Shown here in pieces: positions 16,188-24,836 of a stretch of 64,000 bases of DNA (within the stretch, counting starts at the first letter, position 1; each line of letters opens with the position of its first letter). The DNA comes from Streptomyces coffeae (GTDB lineage: Bacteria > Actinomycetota > Actinomycetes > Streptomycetales > Streptomycetaceae). Location of the stretch: assembly GCF_016741875.1 (NCBI RefSeq), contig NZ_JAERRF010000028.1, forward strand, positions 55,132 to 119,131, given 5' to 3'. The position numbers and the translations under genes were made by a program. Below the pieces are notes generated by a model. That model had not been told where the DNA came from and did not search any database. It saw nothing but the letters and a program-made list of their open reading frames with translations.

Positions 16188-18287
16188 ATGAAACCGACCG
16201 AAAGCGCCGCCCCGGCGTCGCGGCTGCGCCGGGCAGTCCTGCCCGCGCTGCCGGCCGCGGCGGTCGCCATGGCCGCTTTCGCGTTCGGCATCGGAGTGTT
16301 CCGGGTGCTCGACGCGGGCCACGCGCTCTTTCCCGACGGCACCGTGGGCTGGTCGTTCGCCGTGCTCACCGGCATCATCGTCGGCCATCTCGTGGCCCTG
16401 GGCCGGGACCGCTGGTGGGGCGGCACCGGCTCCGGCGCCGCGTTAACCCTGGCCGCGCTGCTGCTCTACGGCTGGATCCCGGCCGTGCTCATCAGCCTCG
16501 CCGTCGTGGTGCTGGTCGGCGCCGCCCGGCGGCACCGCTGGCGGCAGGCCGTTCTGCACGGCGCGGTCGACATCCTCGGCGTCGGCGCCGGGGCCCTCAC
16601 CCTCGCCGCCTTCGGTACCACGCCCTCCGTCGAAAACCCCTGGCAGACCGACACCTGGGAGATGTCCGCCATCCCCCAGACGGCCCTGACCGCCTTTGCC
16701 TATCTCGCCGTCACCCGCGCCCTGCTCTGGTACTCCTTCGCCCCGCCCGGCGCCGGACTGCCCACCGCCGCCCGCACCGCGCTCTTCCGCCACGCCCTCG
16801 TCGGCATCGCGCTGCTCGGTATCGCCCCGCTGATCGTCGTCGTCGCCGGGGACACCCCGTTGCTGCTCCCGCTGTTCGCGGTCCCGCTGGTCGCCCTGGA
16901 CTCCACGCTGTGGATCGCCCGGGTGCGCGCCGAGGAGCAGCTGCGCGATCCGCTCACCGGACTGCCCAACCGCCAGTGGCTGCTGGAGCGCACCTGGGCC
17001 GCGCTGGACGAGGCCGAGCGGGCCGGGACCCGTACCGCACTGGTCCTGCTCGACCTGGACCGGTTCCGTTCGGTCAATGACACATTGGGTCATTTGGCGG
17101 GCGACCGGCTGCTGCTCCAGATCGCCGAGCGGCTGCGGCTGGCCCTGCCGCGCGGGGCGGAGGTGGCCCGGCTCGGCGGAGACGAGTTCGCGGTGCTGCT
17201 GCCCACCACCGACTCGCTCACCGCCGCCCAGCGCTCGGCCCGCGTCCTCGTCGGCGACCTCGGCTCACCGCTCGACCTCGACGGGCTCACCCTGGTGCTG
17301 GAGGCCAGCGCCGGGGTCGCGGTCTACCCCGACCACGCGCTGGACGCCGAAGGGCTGCTGCGCCGCGCCGATGTCGCGATGTACCAGGCCAAGCGGGATC
17401 GCAGCGGGGTCGAGCTCTACGAGGCCCGCCGCGACGGCAACACCCCCGACCGGCTCGGACTGCTGGGCGATCTGCGGCGCGCCCTGGACGCGGGCGAGGT
17501 GGAGCTCCACTACCAGCCCAAGGTCGGCTTCGACGGTCATGTCTCCGGCCTTGAGGCGCTGGTCCGCTGGGTGCACCCGGACCGCGGCCGGGTGCCGCCG
17601 GACGAGTTCATCGCCATGGCCGAGAGCTCCGGGCTGATGCCGCGGCTCACCGAATACGTCCTGGAGACCGCCCTCGGCCAGGTCGCCCGATGGCGGGCGG
17701 ACGGCCTCGAGGTGCCGGTCGCCGTCAATGTCTCGCCGCGCGATGTCCACACCCCCGGTTTCGCGGGCGCGGTGGCCGGACGGCTGGCCCGGCACGGCGT
17801 CCCGGCCGGTGCCCTCCAGCTGGAGATAACCGAGCATGTGCTGCTCGAGGACCCCCAGCGCGCGGCCGACACCCTGGCCGGGCTGACCGGCCACGGTGTG
17901 CGGATGTCCCTCGACGACTTCGGCACCGGCTACTCCTCCCTGGTGCATCTGCGCAGGCTCCCGGTGAGCGAGCTCAAGATCGACCGTTCCTTTGTGGCGC
18001 GGCTGGCCGTGGACAACGAGGACGCGGAGATCGTCCGCTGTACGGTCGACCTCGCCCATTCGCTGGGCCTGCTGGTCGTCGCCGAGGGCGTGGAGGACGA
18101 CGAGACCTGGGAGCGCCTGCGCGACCTGGGATGCGACGCGGTCCAGGGCTGGCTGGTGGCCGCCGCGATGCCGCCCGAGGAGACCACCGCCTGGCTGCGG
18201 GCCCGCGGTGAGGGCGGCTGGAGCCGCGAGGACCCGGACGCCGAGCCGTCCCCGGCCGAAACCGACGCCGACCAGCCGGTCATCTAG
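16188..18287 (+). CDS. rmdB: Membrane GGDEF-EAL c-di-GMP enzyme, RmdB-like, with a TTA codon
   Basis: A 699-residue protein. About seven membrane helices (residues 15-245) are followed by GGDEF (DPLTGLPNR at about 256, RLGGDEF at about 329) and EAL (LEALVRW at about 454) domains. EAL catalytic motifs are complete: VNVSP, LEITE, LDDFGTGYS, LKIDRSF, AEGVE, VQGWL. Both signatures are intact; RmdB of S. coelicolor, in the same ligA-gatC position, is a phosphodiesterase (recalled). The ATG at 16188 follows GAGAGGGA; the open frame to 16113 has no ribosome site. Leu86 is encoded by TTA (16443-16445), which in Streptomyces needs the bldA tRNA. A weak -10 (TACTGT, 16129-16134) lies upstream. Confidence 0.88.
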   Translation: MKPTESAAPASRLRRAVLPALPAAAVAMAAFAFGIGVFRVLDAGHALFPDGTVGWSFAVLTGIIVGHLVALGRDRWWGGTGSGAALTLAALLLYGWIPAVLISLAVVVLVGAARRHRWRQAVLHGAVDILGVGAGALTLAAFGTTPSVENPWQTDTWEMSAIPQTALTAFAYLAVTRALLWYSFAPPGAGLPTAARTALFRHALVGIALLGIAPLIVVVAGDTPLLLPLFAVPLVALDSTLWIARVRAEEQLRDPLTGLPNRQWLLERTWAALDEAERAGTRTALVLLDLDRFRSVNDTLGHLAGDRLLLQIAERLRLALPRGAEVARLGGDEFAVLLPTTDSLTAAQRSARVLVGDLGSPLDLDGLTLVLEASAGVAVYPDHALDAEGLLRRADVAMYQAKRDRSGVELYEARRDGNTPDRLGLLGDLRRALDAGEVELHYQPKVGFDGHVSGLEALVRWVHPDRGRVPPDEFIAMAESSGLMPRLTEYVLETALGQVARWRADGLEVPVAVNVSPRDVHTPGFAGAVAGRLARHGVPAGALQLEITEHVLLEDPQRAADTLAGLTGHGVRMSLDDFGTGYSSLVHLRRLPVSELKIDRSFVARLAVDNEDAEIVRCTVDLAHSLGLLVVAEGVEDDETWERLRDLGCDAVQGWLVAAAMPPEETTAWLRARGEGGWSREDPDAEPSPAETDADQPVI

Positions 18288-18629
18288 CCCCGTACGTCCG
18301 GGGCCCATGCCCCGCCGCCGCGCGCGCCCGGCGCCGCCCCCCGACCCTCGCGCCCGTCTGTGGGCCCTCTCCGACCCCGCGCCCTGAACGCCGGCCGCGC
18401 TCCGTCCTTCCCGCTGCCGGCCCCGCACCCGAACCCCGCGGCCACGGGCCCCGCGCACCGGTGTACGGCGGGGCGCATGCTCCGGCGCCGTGTACGAACC
18501 GCCCCATGACGGCGCCCGGGGCCCCGCCCCGGGACTGGCCCGGCGGGGCGGGGGAAAGCGTTTCGCGCCCGGTGCGGGCGGCGCCATAGGATTGGGGCCG
18601 GAACTTACACACTCACCCCGAGGATCTGC
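18288..18629 (+). promoter_or_regulatory. Gene-free interval carrying the gatCAB promoter
   Basis: This 342-base interval is very GC-rich. CCCGGGGC with GCCCCGGG (about 18522-18540) forms an 8-bp hairpin. TAGGAT at 18587-18592 is a near-consensus -10 element; the -35 region is poor (TTCGCG, 19 bases upstream), as is common in Streptomyces. GAGGAT before the ATG at 18630 is the ribosome site. No gene is seen. Confidence 0.5.
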
Positions 18630-18926
18630 ATGCCTGGCATCACGCGCGAGGAGGTCGCCCACCTCGCCCGGCTGGCGCGTCTGGAGCTGAAGGACGAAGA
18701 GCTCGACCACTTCGCCGGACAGCTGGACGACATCATCGGCGCGGTCGCCCGCGTCTCCGAGGTCGCCGACCAAGACGTACCGCCGACCTCTCACCCGCTG
18801 CCGCTGACCAACGTCATGCGCCCGGACGAGGTCCGTCCGTCGCTGACCCCGCAGGAGGCGCTGGCCTGCGCCCCGGCGCAGGAGCAGCAGCGTTTCAAGG
18901 TGCCGCAGATCCTGGGGGAGGAGTGA
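18630..18926 (+). CDS. gatC: Asp-tRNA(Asn)/Glu-tRNA(Gln) amidotransferase subunit C
   Basis: A 98-residue subunit that stabilises GatA on GatB. The family pattern is clear: ITREEVAHLARLARLEL at the N-terminus and MRPDEVRPSLTPQEAL near the end. It opens the gatC-gatA-79 aa-gatB operon, which lets a cell without GlnRS or AsnRS make Gln-tRNA or Asn-tRNA by amidating misacylated Glu-tRNA(Gln) or Asp-tRNA(Asn). Its TGA overlaps an in-frame GTG of gatA. Confidence 0.96.
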   Translation: MPGITREEVAHLARLARLELKDEELDHFAGQLDDIIGAVARVSEVADQDVPPTSHPLPLTNVMRPDEVRPSLTPQEALACAPAQEQQRFKVPQILGEE

Positions 18927-18931
18927 CCACC

Positions 18932-20425
18932 ATGGCCGATCTGACCAGGCTCACCGCGGCGGAGATCGCCGTCAAGGTCGCCTCCGGCGAGCTCACCGCC
19001 GTCGAGGTCACCGAAGCCCATCTGGCCCGTATCGAGGCCGTCGACGAGAAGGTGCACGCCTTCCTGCACGTGGACCGGGAGGGCGCGCTCGCGCAGGCGC
19101 GCGCGGTCGACGAGAAGCGGGAGCGCGGCGAGGAGCTGGGCCCGCTGGCCGGTGTTCCGCTCGCGCTCAAGGACATCTTCACCACCCAGGGGATCCCGAC
19201 CACCGTCGGCTCCAAGATCCTCGAGGGCTGGCTCCCGCCGTACGACGCCACCGTGACCAAGCGGCTGCGGGACGCGGGCGTCGTCGTGCTCGGCAAGACC
19301 AACATGGACGAGTTCGCCATGGGGTCCTCGACCGAGAACAGCGCGTTCGGCCCCACCGGCAACCCGTGGGACCTCACCCGTATCCCCGGCGGCTCCGGCG
19401 GCGGCTCCTCCGCCTCGCTGGCCTCGTTCCAGGCCCCGCTGGCCATCGGTACCGACACCGGCGGCTCCATCCGCCAGCCCGCCGCCGTCACCGGCACCGT
19501 CGGCGTCAAGCCCACCTACGGGGCGGTGTCCCGGTACGGCATGGTGGCGTTCTCCTCCTCCCTGGACCAGGGCGGCCCCTGCGCCCGCACCGTGCTGGAC
19601 GCGGCGCTGCTGCACGAGGTGATCGCCGGACACGACCCGATGGACTCCACCTCCATCGACGCGCCCGTCCCGCCGGTCGTCGAGGCCGCGCGCAACGGCA
19701 GTGTGCAGGGCATGCGCATCGGTGTCGTCAAGGAGTTCGCGGGCGAGGGCTACCAGGCCGGCGTGATGCAGCGGTTCAACGAGTCCGTGGAGCTGCTGCG
19801 CGAGCTGGGCGCCGAGATCGTGGAGATCTCCTGTCCGTCCTTCGACAAGGCGCTGGCCGCCTACTACCTGATCGCCCCGTCGGAGTGCTCGTCCAACCTG
19901 GCCCGCTTCGACGCCATGCGCTACGGCCTGCGGGCGGGCGACGACGGCAGCCGCTCCGCGGAGGAGGTCACCGCGCTGACCCGCGCGGAGGGCTTCGGCG
20001 CCGAGGTCAAGCGCCGCATCATGCTCGGCACCTATGCGCTCAGCTCCGGCTACTACGACGCGTACTACGGTTCCGCGCAGAAGGTCCGCACCCTGATCAC
20101 CCGGGACTTCGAGAAGGCCTTCGAGCAGGTCGACGTGCTCATCTCGCCGACCACTCCGACCACCGCCTTCCCGATCGGCGAGCGCGCCGACGACCCGATG
20201 GCGATGTACCTGGCCGACCTGTGCACCATCCCGGCGAACCTCGCGGGCAACGCGGCCATGTCGCTGCCCTGCGGGCTGGCGCCCGAGGACGGTTTGCCGG
20301 TGGGCCTCCAGATCATCGCCCCTGCCATGGCCGACGACCGGCTCTACAAGGTCGGTGCCGCGGTCGAGGCCGCGCTCACCGCCACGTGGGGCCACCCGCT
20401 GCTTGAGGAGGCACCGTCCCTGTGA
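18932..20425 (+). CDS. gatA: Asp-tRNA(Asn)/Glu-tRNA(Gln) amidotransferase subunit A
   Basis: A 497-residue amidase-signature glutaminase that releases ammonia from glutamine for GatB. The catalytic Lys is in LALKDIFTTQG (about residue 78), the Gly/Ser-rich signature is RIPGGSGGGSSASLA (about 150) and the acyl-enzyme Ser is in TDTGGSIRQPAA. The ATG at 18932 sits nine bases after GGGGGAGGAG, so it is preferred to the GTG at 18923, which overlaps the gatC stop. Its own stop overlaps the next GTG in a GTGA. Confidence 0.96.
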   Translation: MADLTRLTAAEIAVKVASGELTAVEVTEAHLARIEAVDEKVHAFLHVDREGALAQARAVDEKRERGEELGPLAGVPLALKDIFTTQGIPTTVGSKILEGWLPPYDATVTKRLRDAGVVVLGKTNMDEFAMGSSTENSAFGPTGNPWDLTRIPGGSGGGSSASLASFQAPLAIGTDTGGSIRQPAAVTGTVGVKPTYGAVSRYGMVAFSSSLDQGGPCARTVLDAALLHEVIAGHDPMDSTSIDAPVPPVVEAARNGSVQGMRIGVVKEFAGEGYQAGVMQRFNESVELLRELGAEIVEISCPSFDKALAAYYLIAPSECSSNLARFDAMRYGLRAGDDGSRSAEEVTALTRAEGFGAEVKRRIMLGTYALSSGYYDAYYGSAQKVRTLITRDFEKAFEQVDVLISPTTPTTAFPIGERADDPMAMYLADLCTIPANLAGNAAMSLPCGLAPEDGLPVGLQIIAPAMADDRLYKVGAAVEAALTATWGHPLLEEAPSL

Positions 20426-20661
20426 GCGCTCTGAAGAAGGCCAAGGGCTTCAAGAAGTCCAAGCCTGGCACCTACTTGTCCATCGGGACCACGCTGTTCG
20501 GCGCGGTCAATGTCTTCAAGCAGGCCAAGAAGGCCCGCTTCGAGAACGACAAGCTCCAGCTGGCCGATGCGGTGGTCTCGGCCGCCGCCATCGTCACCGG
20601 CGTCGCCCTGCTCGTCCGCGAGCTCAAGCGTATGGGCGACGACGACGTCCTCGCGGACTGA
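20422..20661 (+). CDS. Conserved 79-residue single-pass membrane protein inside the gat operon
   Basis: A small protein not recognised by function. The first 25 residues are strongly basic (ALKKAKGFKKSKPGTYLSIG), followed by NVFKQAKKARFENDKLQLAD and one hydrophobic segment (AVVSAAAIVTGVALLV, about residues 50-65), ending acidic (GDDDVLAD). The GTG start overlaps the gatA stop (GTGA) and gatB begins 14 bases after its stop, so it is embedded in the operon. A role connected with the amidotransferase, with membrane localisation, or none, cannot be told apart. Confidence 0.82.
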   Translation: MSALKKAKGFKKSKPGTYLSIGTTLFGAVNVFKQAKKARFENDKLQLADAVVSAAAIVTGVALLVRELKRMGDDDVLAD

Positions 20662-20675
20662 GAGGTTAGTTTTCC

Positions 20676-22181
20676 GTGACCGTCACTGAACTGGTGTCGT
20701 ACGAGGACGCCATGGCCGCCTACGAGCCTGTGATGGGGCTCGAGGTGCATGTCGAGCTCGGCACCAAGACCAAGATGTTCTGCGGGTGTTCGACGACGCT
20801 GGGCGCCGAGCCCAACGCGCAGACCTGCCCCACCTGCCTCGGCCTGCCCGGCTCGCTGCCGGTCGTCAACGCGACCGGTGTCGAGTCCGCCATCAAGATC
20901 GGTCTCGCGCTGAACTGCGAGATCGCCGAGTGGTGCCGCTTCGCCCGGAAGAACTACTTCTATCCGGACATGCCGAAGAACTTCCAGACCTCGCAGTACG
21001 ACGAGCCGATCGCCTTCAACGGCTATCTGGACGTCGAGGTCGAGGGAGAGATCTTCCGCGTCGAGATCGAGCGCGCCCACATGGAGGAGGACACCGGCAA
21101 GTCCACCCATGTCGGCGGTGCCACCGGCCGTATCCAGGGTGCCTCGCACTCTCTCCTGGACTACAACCGGGCCGGGATCCCGCTCATCGAGATCGTCACC
21201 AAGCCGATTGTCGGGGCCGGGGAGAAGGCCCCCGAGGTCGCCAAGGCGTACGTCACCGAGCTGCGGGAGCTCATCAAGGCGCTCGGGGTCTCCGAGGCGC
21301 GCATGGAGATGGGCCAGATGCGCTGCGATGTGAACCTCTCGCTGCGCCCGCACGGCGCCGAGAAGTTCGGCACCCGCTCGGAGACGAAGAACGTCAACTC
21401 GCTGCGCTCGGTGGAGCGTGCGGCGCGCTTCGAGATCCAGCGCCATGCCGCGGTGCTCGGCGGCGGCGGGACGATCATCCAGGAGACTCGTCACTTCCAC
21501 GAGGAGGACGGCTCCACCACTCCCGGCCGGGTCAAGGAGGAGGCGGAGGACTACCGCTACTTCCCCGAGCCGGACCTGGTGCCGGTCGCCCCGTCCCGGG
21601 AGTGGGTCGAGGAGCTGCGGGCCGGGCTTCCGGAGCTGCCGCGGGTGCGCCGTACCCGACTGCGCGAGGACTGGGGCATCTCGGAGCACGAGATGCAGTC
21701 GGTGCTCAACGCGGGCGCGATCGACCTGATCTCCGCCACCATCGACGCGGGCGCCCCGGCCGACCAGGCCCGTAAGTGGTGGATGGGCGAGCTGGCCCGC
21801 CGGGCCAACGAGGAGGGCACCGAGCTCGCCGCCCTGCCGATCACCCCGGAGCAGATCGCGCGGGTGTGCGCCCTGGTCAAGGAGGGCTCGCTCAACGACA
21901 AGCTGGCGCGCCAGGTCATCGAGGGCGTGCTCGCGGGCGAGGGCGACCCGGACACCGTGGTGGAGAAGCGCGGTCTGAAGGTGGTCTCGGACGAGGGCGC
22001 GCTCGGCACCGCCGTCGACGAGGCGATCGCCGCCAACGCCGCCATCGCCGACAAGATCCGCGGCGGCAAGGTCGCGGCCGCGGGCGCGCTCGTGGGCGCG
22101 GTCATGAAGGCCACCCGCGGCCAGGCGGACGCGGCCCGCGTCCGCGAGCTGATCCTGGAGAAGCTCGGCGTCGAGGGCTGA
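20676..22181 (+). CDS. gatB: Asp-tRNA(Asn)/Glu-tRNA(Gln) amidotransferase subunit B
   Basis: A 501-residue kinase/amidase subunit that phosphorylates the misacylated tRNA and transfers ammonia to it. The N-terminal catalytic cradle is plain: MGLEVHVELGTKTKMFCGCS, CPTCLGLPGSLPVVN, KNYFYPDMPKNFQTSQYD, then HMEEDTGKSTH and LLDYNRAGIPLIEIVTKP. The C-terminal YqeY-like tail domain binds tRNA (SLNDKLARQVIEGVLAGEGDP). Four Cys (two CxC/CxxC sets) provide the zinc site. The GTG at 20676 follows AGAGG at ten bases. Confidence 0.96.
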   Translation: MTVTELVSYEDAMAAYEPVMGLEVHVELGTKTKMFCGCSTTLGAEPNAQTCPTCLGLPGSLPVVNATGVESAIKIGLALNCEIAEWCRFARKNYFYPDMPKNFQTSQYDEPIAFNGYLDVEVEGEIFRVEIERAHMEEDTGKSTHVGGATGRIQGASHSLLDYNRAGIPLIEIVTKPIVGAGEKAPEVAKAYVTELRELIKALGVSEARMEMGQMRCDVNLSLRPHGAEKFGTRSETKNVNSLRSVERAARFEIQRHAAVLGGGGTIIQETRHFHEEDGSTTPGRVKEEAEDYRYFPEPDLVPVAPSREWVEELRAGLPELPRVRRTRLREDWGISEHEMQSVLNAGAIDLISATIDAGAPADQARKWWMGELARRANEEGTELAALPITPEQIARVCALVKEGSLNDKLARQVIEGVLAGEGDPDTVVEKRGLKVVSDEGALGTAVDEAIAANAAIADKIRGGKVAAAGALVGAVMKATRGQADAARVRELILEKLGVEG

Positions 22182-22200
22182 GCGTCACCGCAGTACGACG

Positions 22201-22230
22201 ACGGGGTGGGCCCGGGCGGGCCCACCCCGT
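22201..22230 (+). terminator. Terminator of the gat operon
   Basis: A perfect 13-bp stem, ACGGGGTGGGCCC paired with GGGCCCACCCCGT, with a four-base loop, begins 19 bases after gatB. No T tract follows, as is common in Streptomyces. Confidence 0.75.
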
Positions 22231-22292
22231 TGTGCTGTACGCGGCGGAGGGTCCAGCCGTCGCCGACCGGCCGGTACGACGGGGCGGCCCGG

Positions 22293-23825
22293 TCAGCGGG
22301 TGAGCAGCCGGGGGGTGAGATCCGGGGTGTCGAACTCCGCGTCGTCGAACGGGTACAGCGGCCGCTCGATGCGGTGGTGGCCCAGCCGCAGCAGGTCCTG
22401 GTCCACCCCGCCGGGGGTGAGCGCCAGCCGCCAGTCCGCCGCCATCTCGTACAACTCCGGCTCCAGATAGCCGATCTTGACGACCACCAGGTCGTAGCCG
22501 CGCGGATCCAGCTCCCCGAAGTCGGCCCGGGTGTGGAACGGTTTGCGGCGGCTGACCAGGACCACGGTGACTCCGCCGCTGCGCACGGCCGCCAGATCGC
22601 CGCCCACCTCGTCGTCCCGCCGCAGTGCCACCACCTCGCCGGTGAGCGCGTACGGTGCGGCGTGCTCCCCGGTCCCGGCGCTGACCGCGCCGCCGACCGA
22701 CAGCCGTACGGTGGCGCCGAGCCCGGCGGTGAAGCACTCCGCGACCGCCGCGGGATCGGTGATGCCCGGGTGCAGGGCGGTGACGCGGCCGGAGGCCAGC
22801 TCCTCGTGGGCCAGCAGCCGACCCAGCACATAGGCCAGGTCACCGGCGCCCCCGGCGGTGGGATTGTCTCCGGAGTCGCTGATCAGGAACGGGCGGGCGG
22901 GGGAGGCCACGGCTTCGGCGATGCACGCGTCGGCGGTGCCGGTGGGGCCGACGAAGACGAAGTCGCGGCGCACCTCCCAGTATTCGCGGGCCAGGGAGCG
23001 GGCCTGTTCCACCGCGAGGACGGGGTCGTCGGCGGTGACCACCACCGCGGCCCGGCAGCGCGGTTCGTCCGCCCAGGCGTAGCCGACCCACACTGCGGCG
23101 TCCACCACGCCGTCCAGCGCCTCTACCGCGGCCAGCCGTCCGTAGAGCGACTTGGCGGGCTCCAGCCGGGTGCTGGTCTTCTCACCGGGCAGCAGTACCG
23201 GGATCTGGACCCAGGCCACATGGGGGCGGCCCTTGCCGGAGACGAGCCGCTCCACCAGCTTGCGGGCGGCGCGCTCCCGGGTCTCCCAGGCGTCCTCGTG
23301 CGGGGCCAGCCGGTGGGCGGTGAGGAGGTCGAGCCGGTCGGCGAACCGGCGGGAGACATTGCCGTGCGGATCCATGGCGGCGGAGATCAGCGCGTCGGGG
23401 CCGATCGCCTCCCGTACCGCGTCGGTCAGATCGCCCTCGGCGTCCTCCATGCCGACCACGCTCATCGCGCCATGGATGTCGTAGACCAGCCCGTCGAGGG
23501 GGCCGTCCTGGTGCGCGCGGCGCAGCCGGTCGGTGAGTTCGTCCTTGATGCGGTCGTAGGTGTCGCGTTCCACCGGCCCGCCGGGGAGGGAGACGGCGTG
23601 GACCAGCGGAACCCATGCGACCCGTTCCGCGAGATCGCCGTCGGCCGCGGTCCAGGTGTAGCGGTCCAGCAGTTCGGCGCCGCGGGTGATCCGGAAGTCG
23701 TCGTAGGTGGTGCGGTGCGGGCAGAAGGTGCTGGATTCGATGGACATACCGCCGATCCCGATGCGCAGGCGGCGGCCTTGGGGTGCGGGGGGAGCCATGC
23801 TGTCTCGCTTTCGCGGTACGGACAT
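22293..23825 (-). CDS. M81-family (MlrC-like) metallopeptidase
   Basis: A 510-residue protein of the MlrC/M81 group, named for the third enzyme of microcystin breakdown; most members act on unknown peptides or amide substrates. Features in order: RIGIGGMSIESSTFCPHRTT (start of the catalytic domain), a metal-site region VYDIHGAMSVVGMEDAEGDL, AAMDPHGNVSRRF, HRLAPHEDAWET, and DSGDNPTAGGAGD in the C-terminal half. The ATG at 23825 comes one base after the stop of the broken ROK gene, so it was probably translationally coupled to it. Related clusters pair this enzyme with a ROK regulator and a peptide importer (recalled); here only remnants of those remain. Confidence 0.83.
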   Translation of the reverse strand: MSVPRKRDSMAPPAPQGRRLRIGIGGMSIESSTFCPHRTTYDDFRITRGAELLDRYTWTAADGDLAERVAWVPLVHAVSLPGGPVERDTYDRIKDELTDRLRRAHQDGPLDGLVYDIHGAMSVVGMEDAEGDLTDAVREAIGPDALISAAMDPHGNVSRRFADRLDLLTAHRLAPHEDAWETRERAARKLVERLVSGKGRPHVAWVQIPVLLPGEKTSTRLEPAKSLYGRLAAVEALDGVVDAAVWVGYAWADEPRCRAAVVVTADDPVLAVEQARSLAREYWEVRRDFVFVGPTGTADACIAEAVASPARPFLISDSGDNPTAGGAGDLAYVLGRLLAHEELASGRVTALHPGITDPAAVAECFTAGLGATVRLSVGGAVSAGTGEHAAPYALTGEVVALRRDDEVGGDLAAVRSGGVTVVLVSRRKPFHTRADFGELDPRGYDLVVVKIGYLEPELYEMAADWRLALTPGGVDQDLLRLGHHRIERPLYPFDDAEFDTPDLTPRLLTR

Positions 23826-23826
23826 C

Positions 23827-24614
23827 TCAGGGGGCGGTGGGGAGGGGGCAGCGGGCGGCGGCCCCGGCCAGGGGCATCGGACGGCCTCCCGCGGCGAGTT
23901 CGCGCACCGCGGCGTGGCCCGCGCCCAGCAGCCCCGCGTCGGCGCCGCTGGTAGCGGCCGTGATGGTCAGCTCGCTCGTGGCCATCGGCAGACAGCGCTC
24001 GTACAGCACTCCGCGGACCGCCGCGACCAGCGGTTCGGCCTCGGCGAGGGCTCCGCCGAGGACCACCGCCTCGGGGTTGAAGGAGTTGACGACGACGGAC
24101 AGCACCGCGCCGATGTGCCGCCCCGCCTGCGTTCGGCGGCGTCGACCCGTACATGGCTGATGTCGCCCGCCGAGCCGCGCGCCCCGCGGTAGAGGCGGCC
24201 ATCGCTGATGACCCCGGAGCCGATACCGCGCCCGGCCTTGACCACCACGAGGTGGCGCAGCCCGCAGCGGGCGGCGCGGTGCTCGCCGAGGGCCATCATG
24301 TTGGCGTCGTTGTCGACGAGGACGGGCAGCTCCAGACGTCTCGAGAGCCGGTCGCGCAGTTCGTACAGATGTCGGCCGGGCATCCGGGACGGGGCGATGA
24401 CCTGGCCGGTGCCGGTGTCGACCGGTCCGGGGAAGCCCACCCCGACCGCCCGTACGGTACGGCCCGCGGCGCGCCGGCGGTCGGCCGGCTCGGTCAGCCC
24501 GACCGCTCCGGTCCGGGCGTGATGGCTGCCCAGGTCGGCGGCGAGCGCCACGGCCCCGCTGTCCGATATCCGGACATGGGCGGCGGAGCCGGGCTGCTCG
24601 TCGGCGACGGTCAT
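23827..24614 (-). pseudogene. ROK-family regulator, degraded by deletions and a frameshift
   Basis: Two frames carry the two ends of one ROK protein. The first (from ATG 24614) reads GAVALAADLGSHHART, then VRAVGVGFPGPVDTGTGQVI, LPVLVDNDANMMALGEHR and GSAGDISHVRVD. Near 24130 it shifts into the frame reading GAVLSVVVNSFNPEAVVLGG and ends at 23827. Missing are the N-terminal helix-turn-helix, about 30 residues between LGSHHART and VRAVGVG, and the stretch that should hold the CxCGxxGCxE zinc motif between HVRVD and GAVLSVVV. The start region still has GGAAAG as ribosome site. It was probably the local repressor of the adjacent peptidase/importer genes. A sequencing error could explain the shift but not the missing motif. 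Confidence 0.8.
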
Positions 24615-24668
24615 AGGGCGCGCTTTCCATCGGGTTGTTGTGGTACTTCTCCGGAACTCGGCATGACT

Positions 24669-24693
24669 ACTTTATTTGCTGGCCGAATCAAGT
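24669..24693. promoter_or_regulatory. ROK-type operator candidate
   Basis: A 25-bp imperfect palindrome. The arms ACTTTATTTG and CGAATCAAGT match at 8 of 10 paired positions around a CTGGC-type centre. The AT-rich arms and GC centre resemble NagC/XylR (ROK) operators such as TTATTTnGTTGnCnAAATAA (recalled). It lies 55 bases upstream of the broken ROK gene in an otherwise AT-rich patch. Confidence 0.5.
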
Positions 24694-24836
24694 CCCGGTA
24701 TCTCGCGACATTCAGTGACAATATTCGGCACCGGTCACACCAGACTCGTGACGTCATCTCAGAGGCGTCCGTACTTTGCTCGCTGTCTTCGAACGGCCGA
24801 GCGGCCGAGCGGCCGATGAATCCCGCGGAGGCAGCA

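Noticed and set aside
23827..24630. Single continuous frame through the ROK locus on the minus strand
   Set aside because: Its first half is a shifted, Arg-rich translation without ROK motifs; only its last third is the real frame. It does not represent an intact gene.
24795..24818. GGCCGAGC in tandem near the ABC remnant
   Set aside because: Only two exact copies plus a partial one; more likely a chance or slippage product at a deletion edge than an att site or transposon end.
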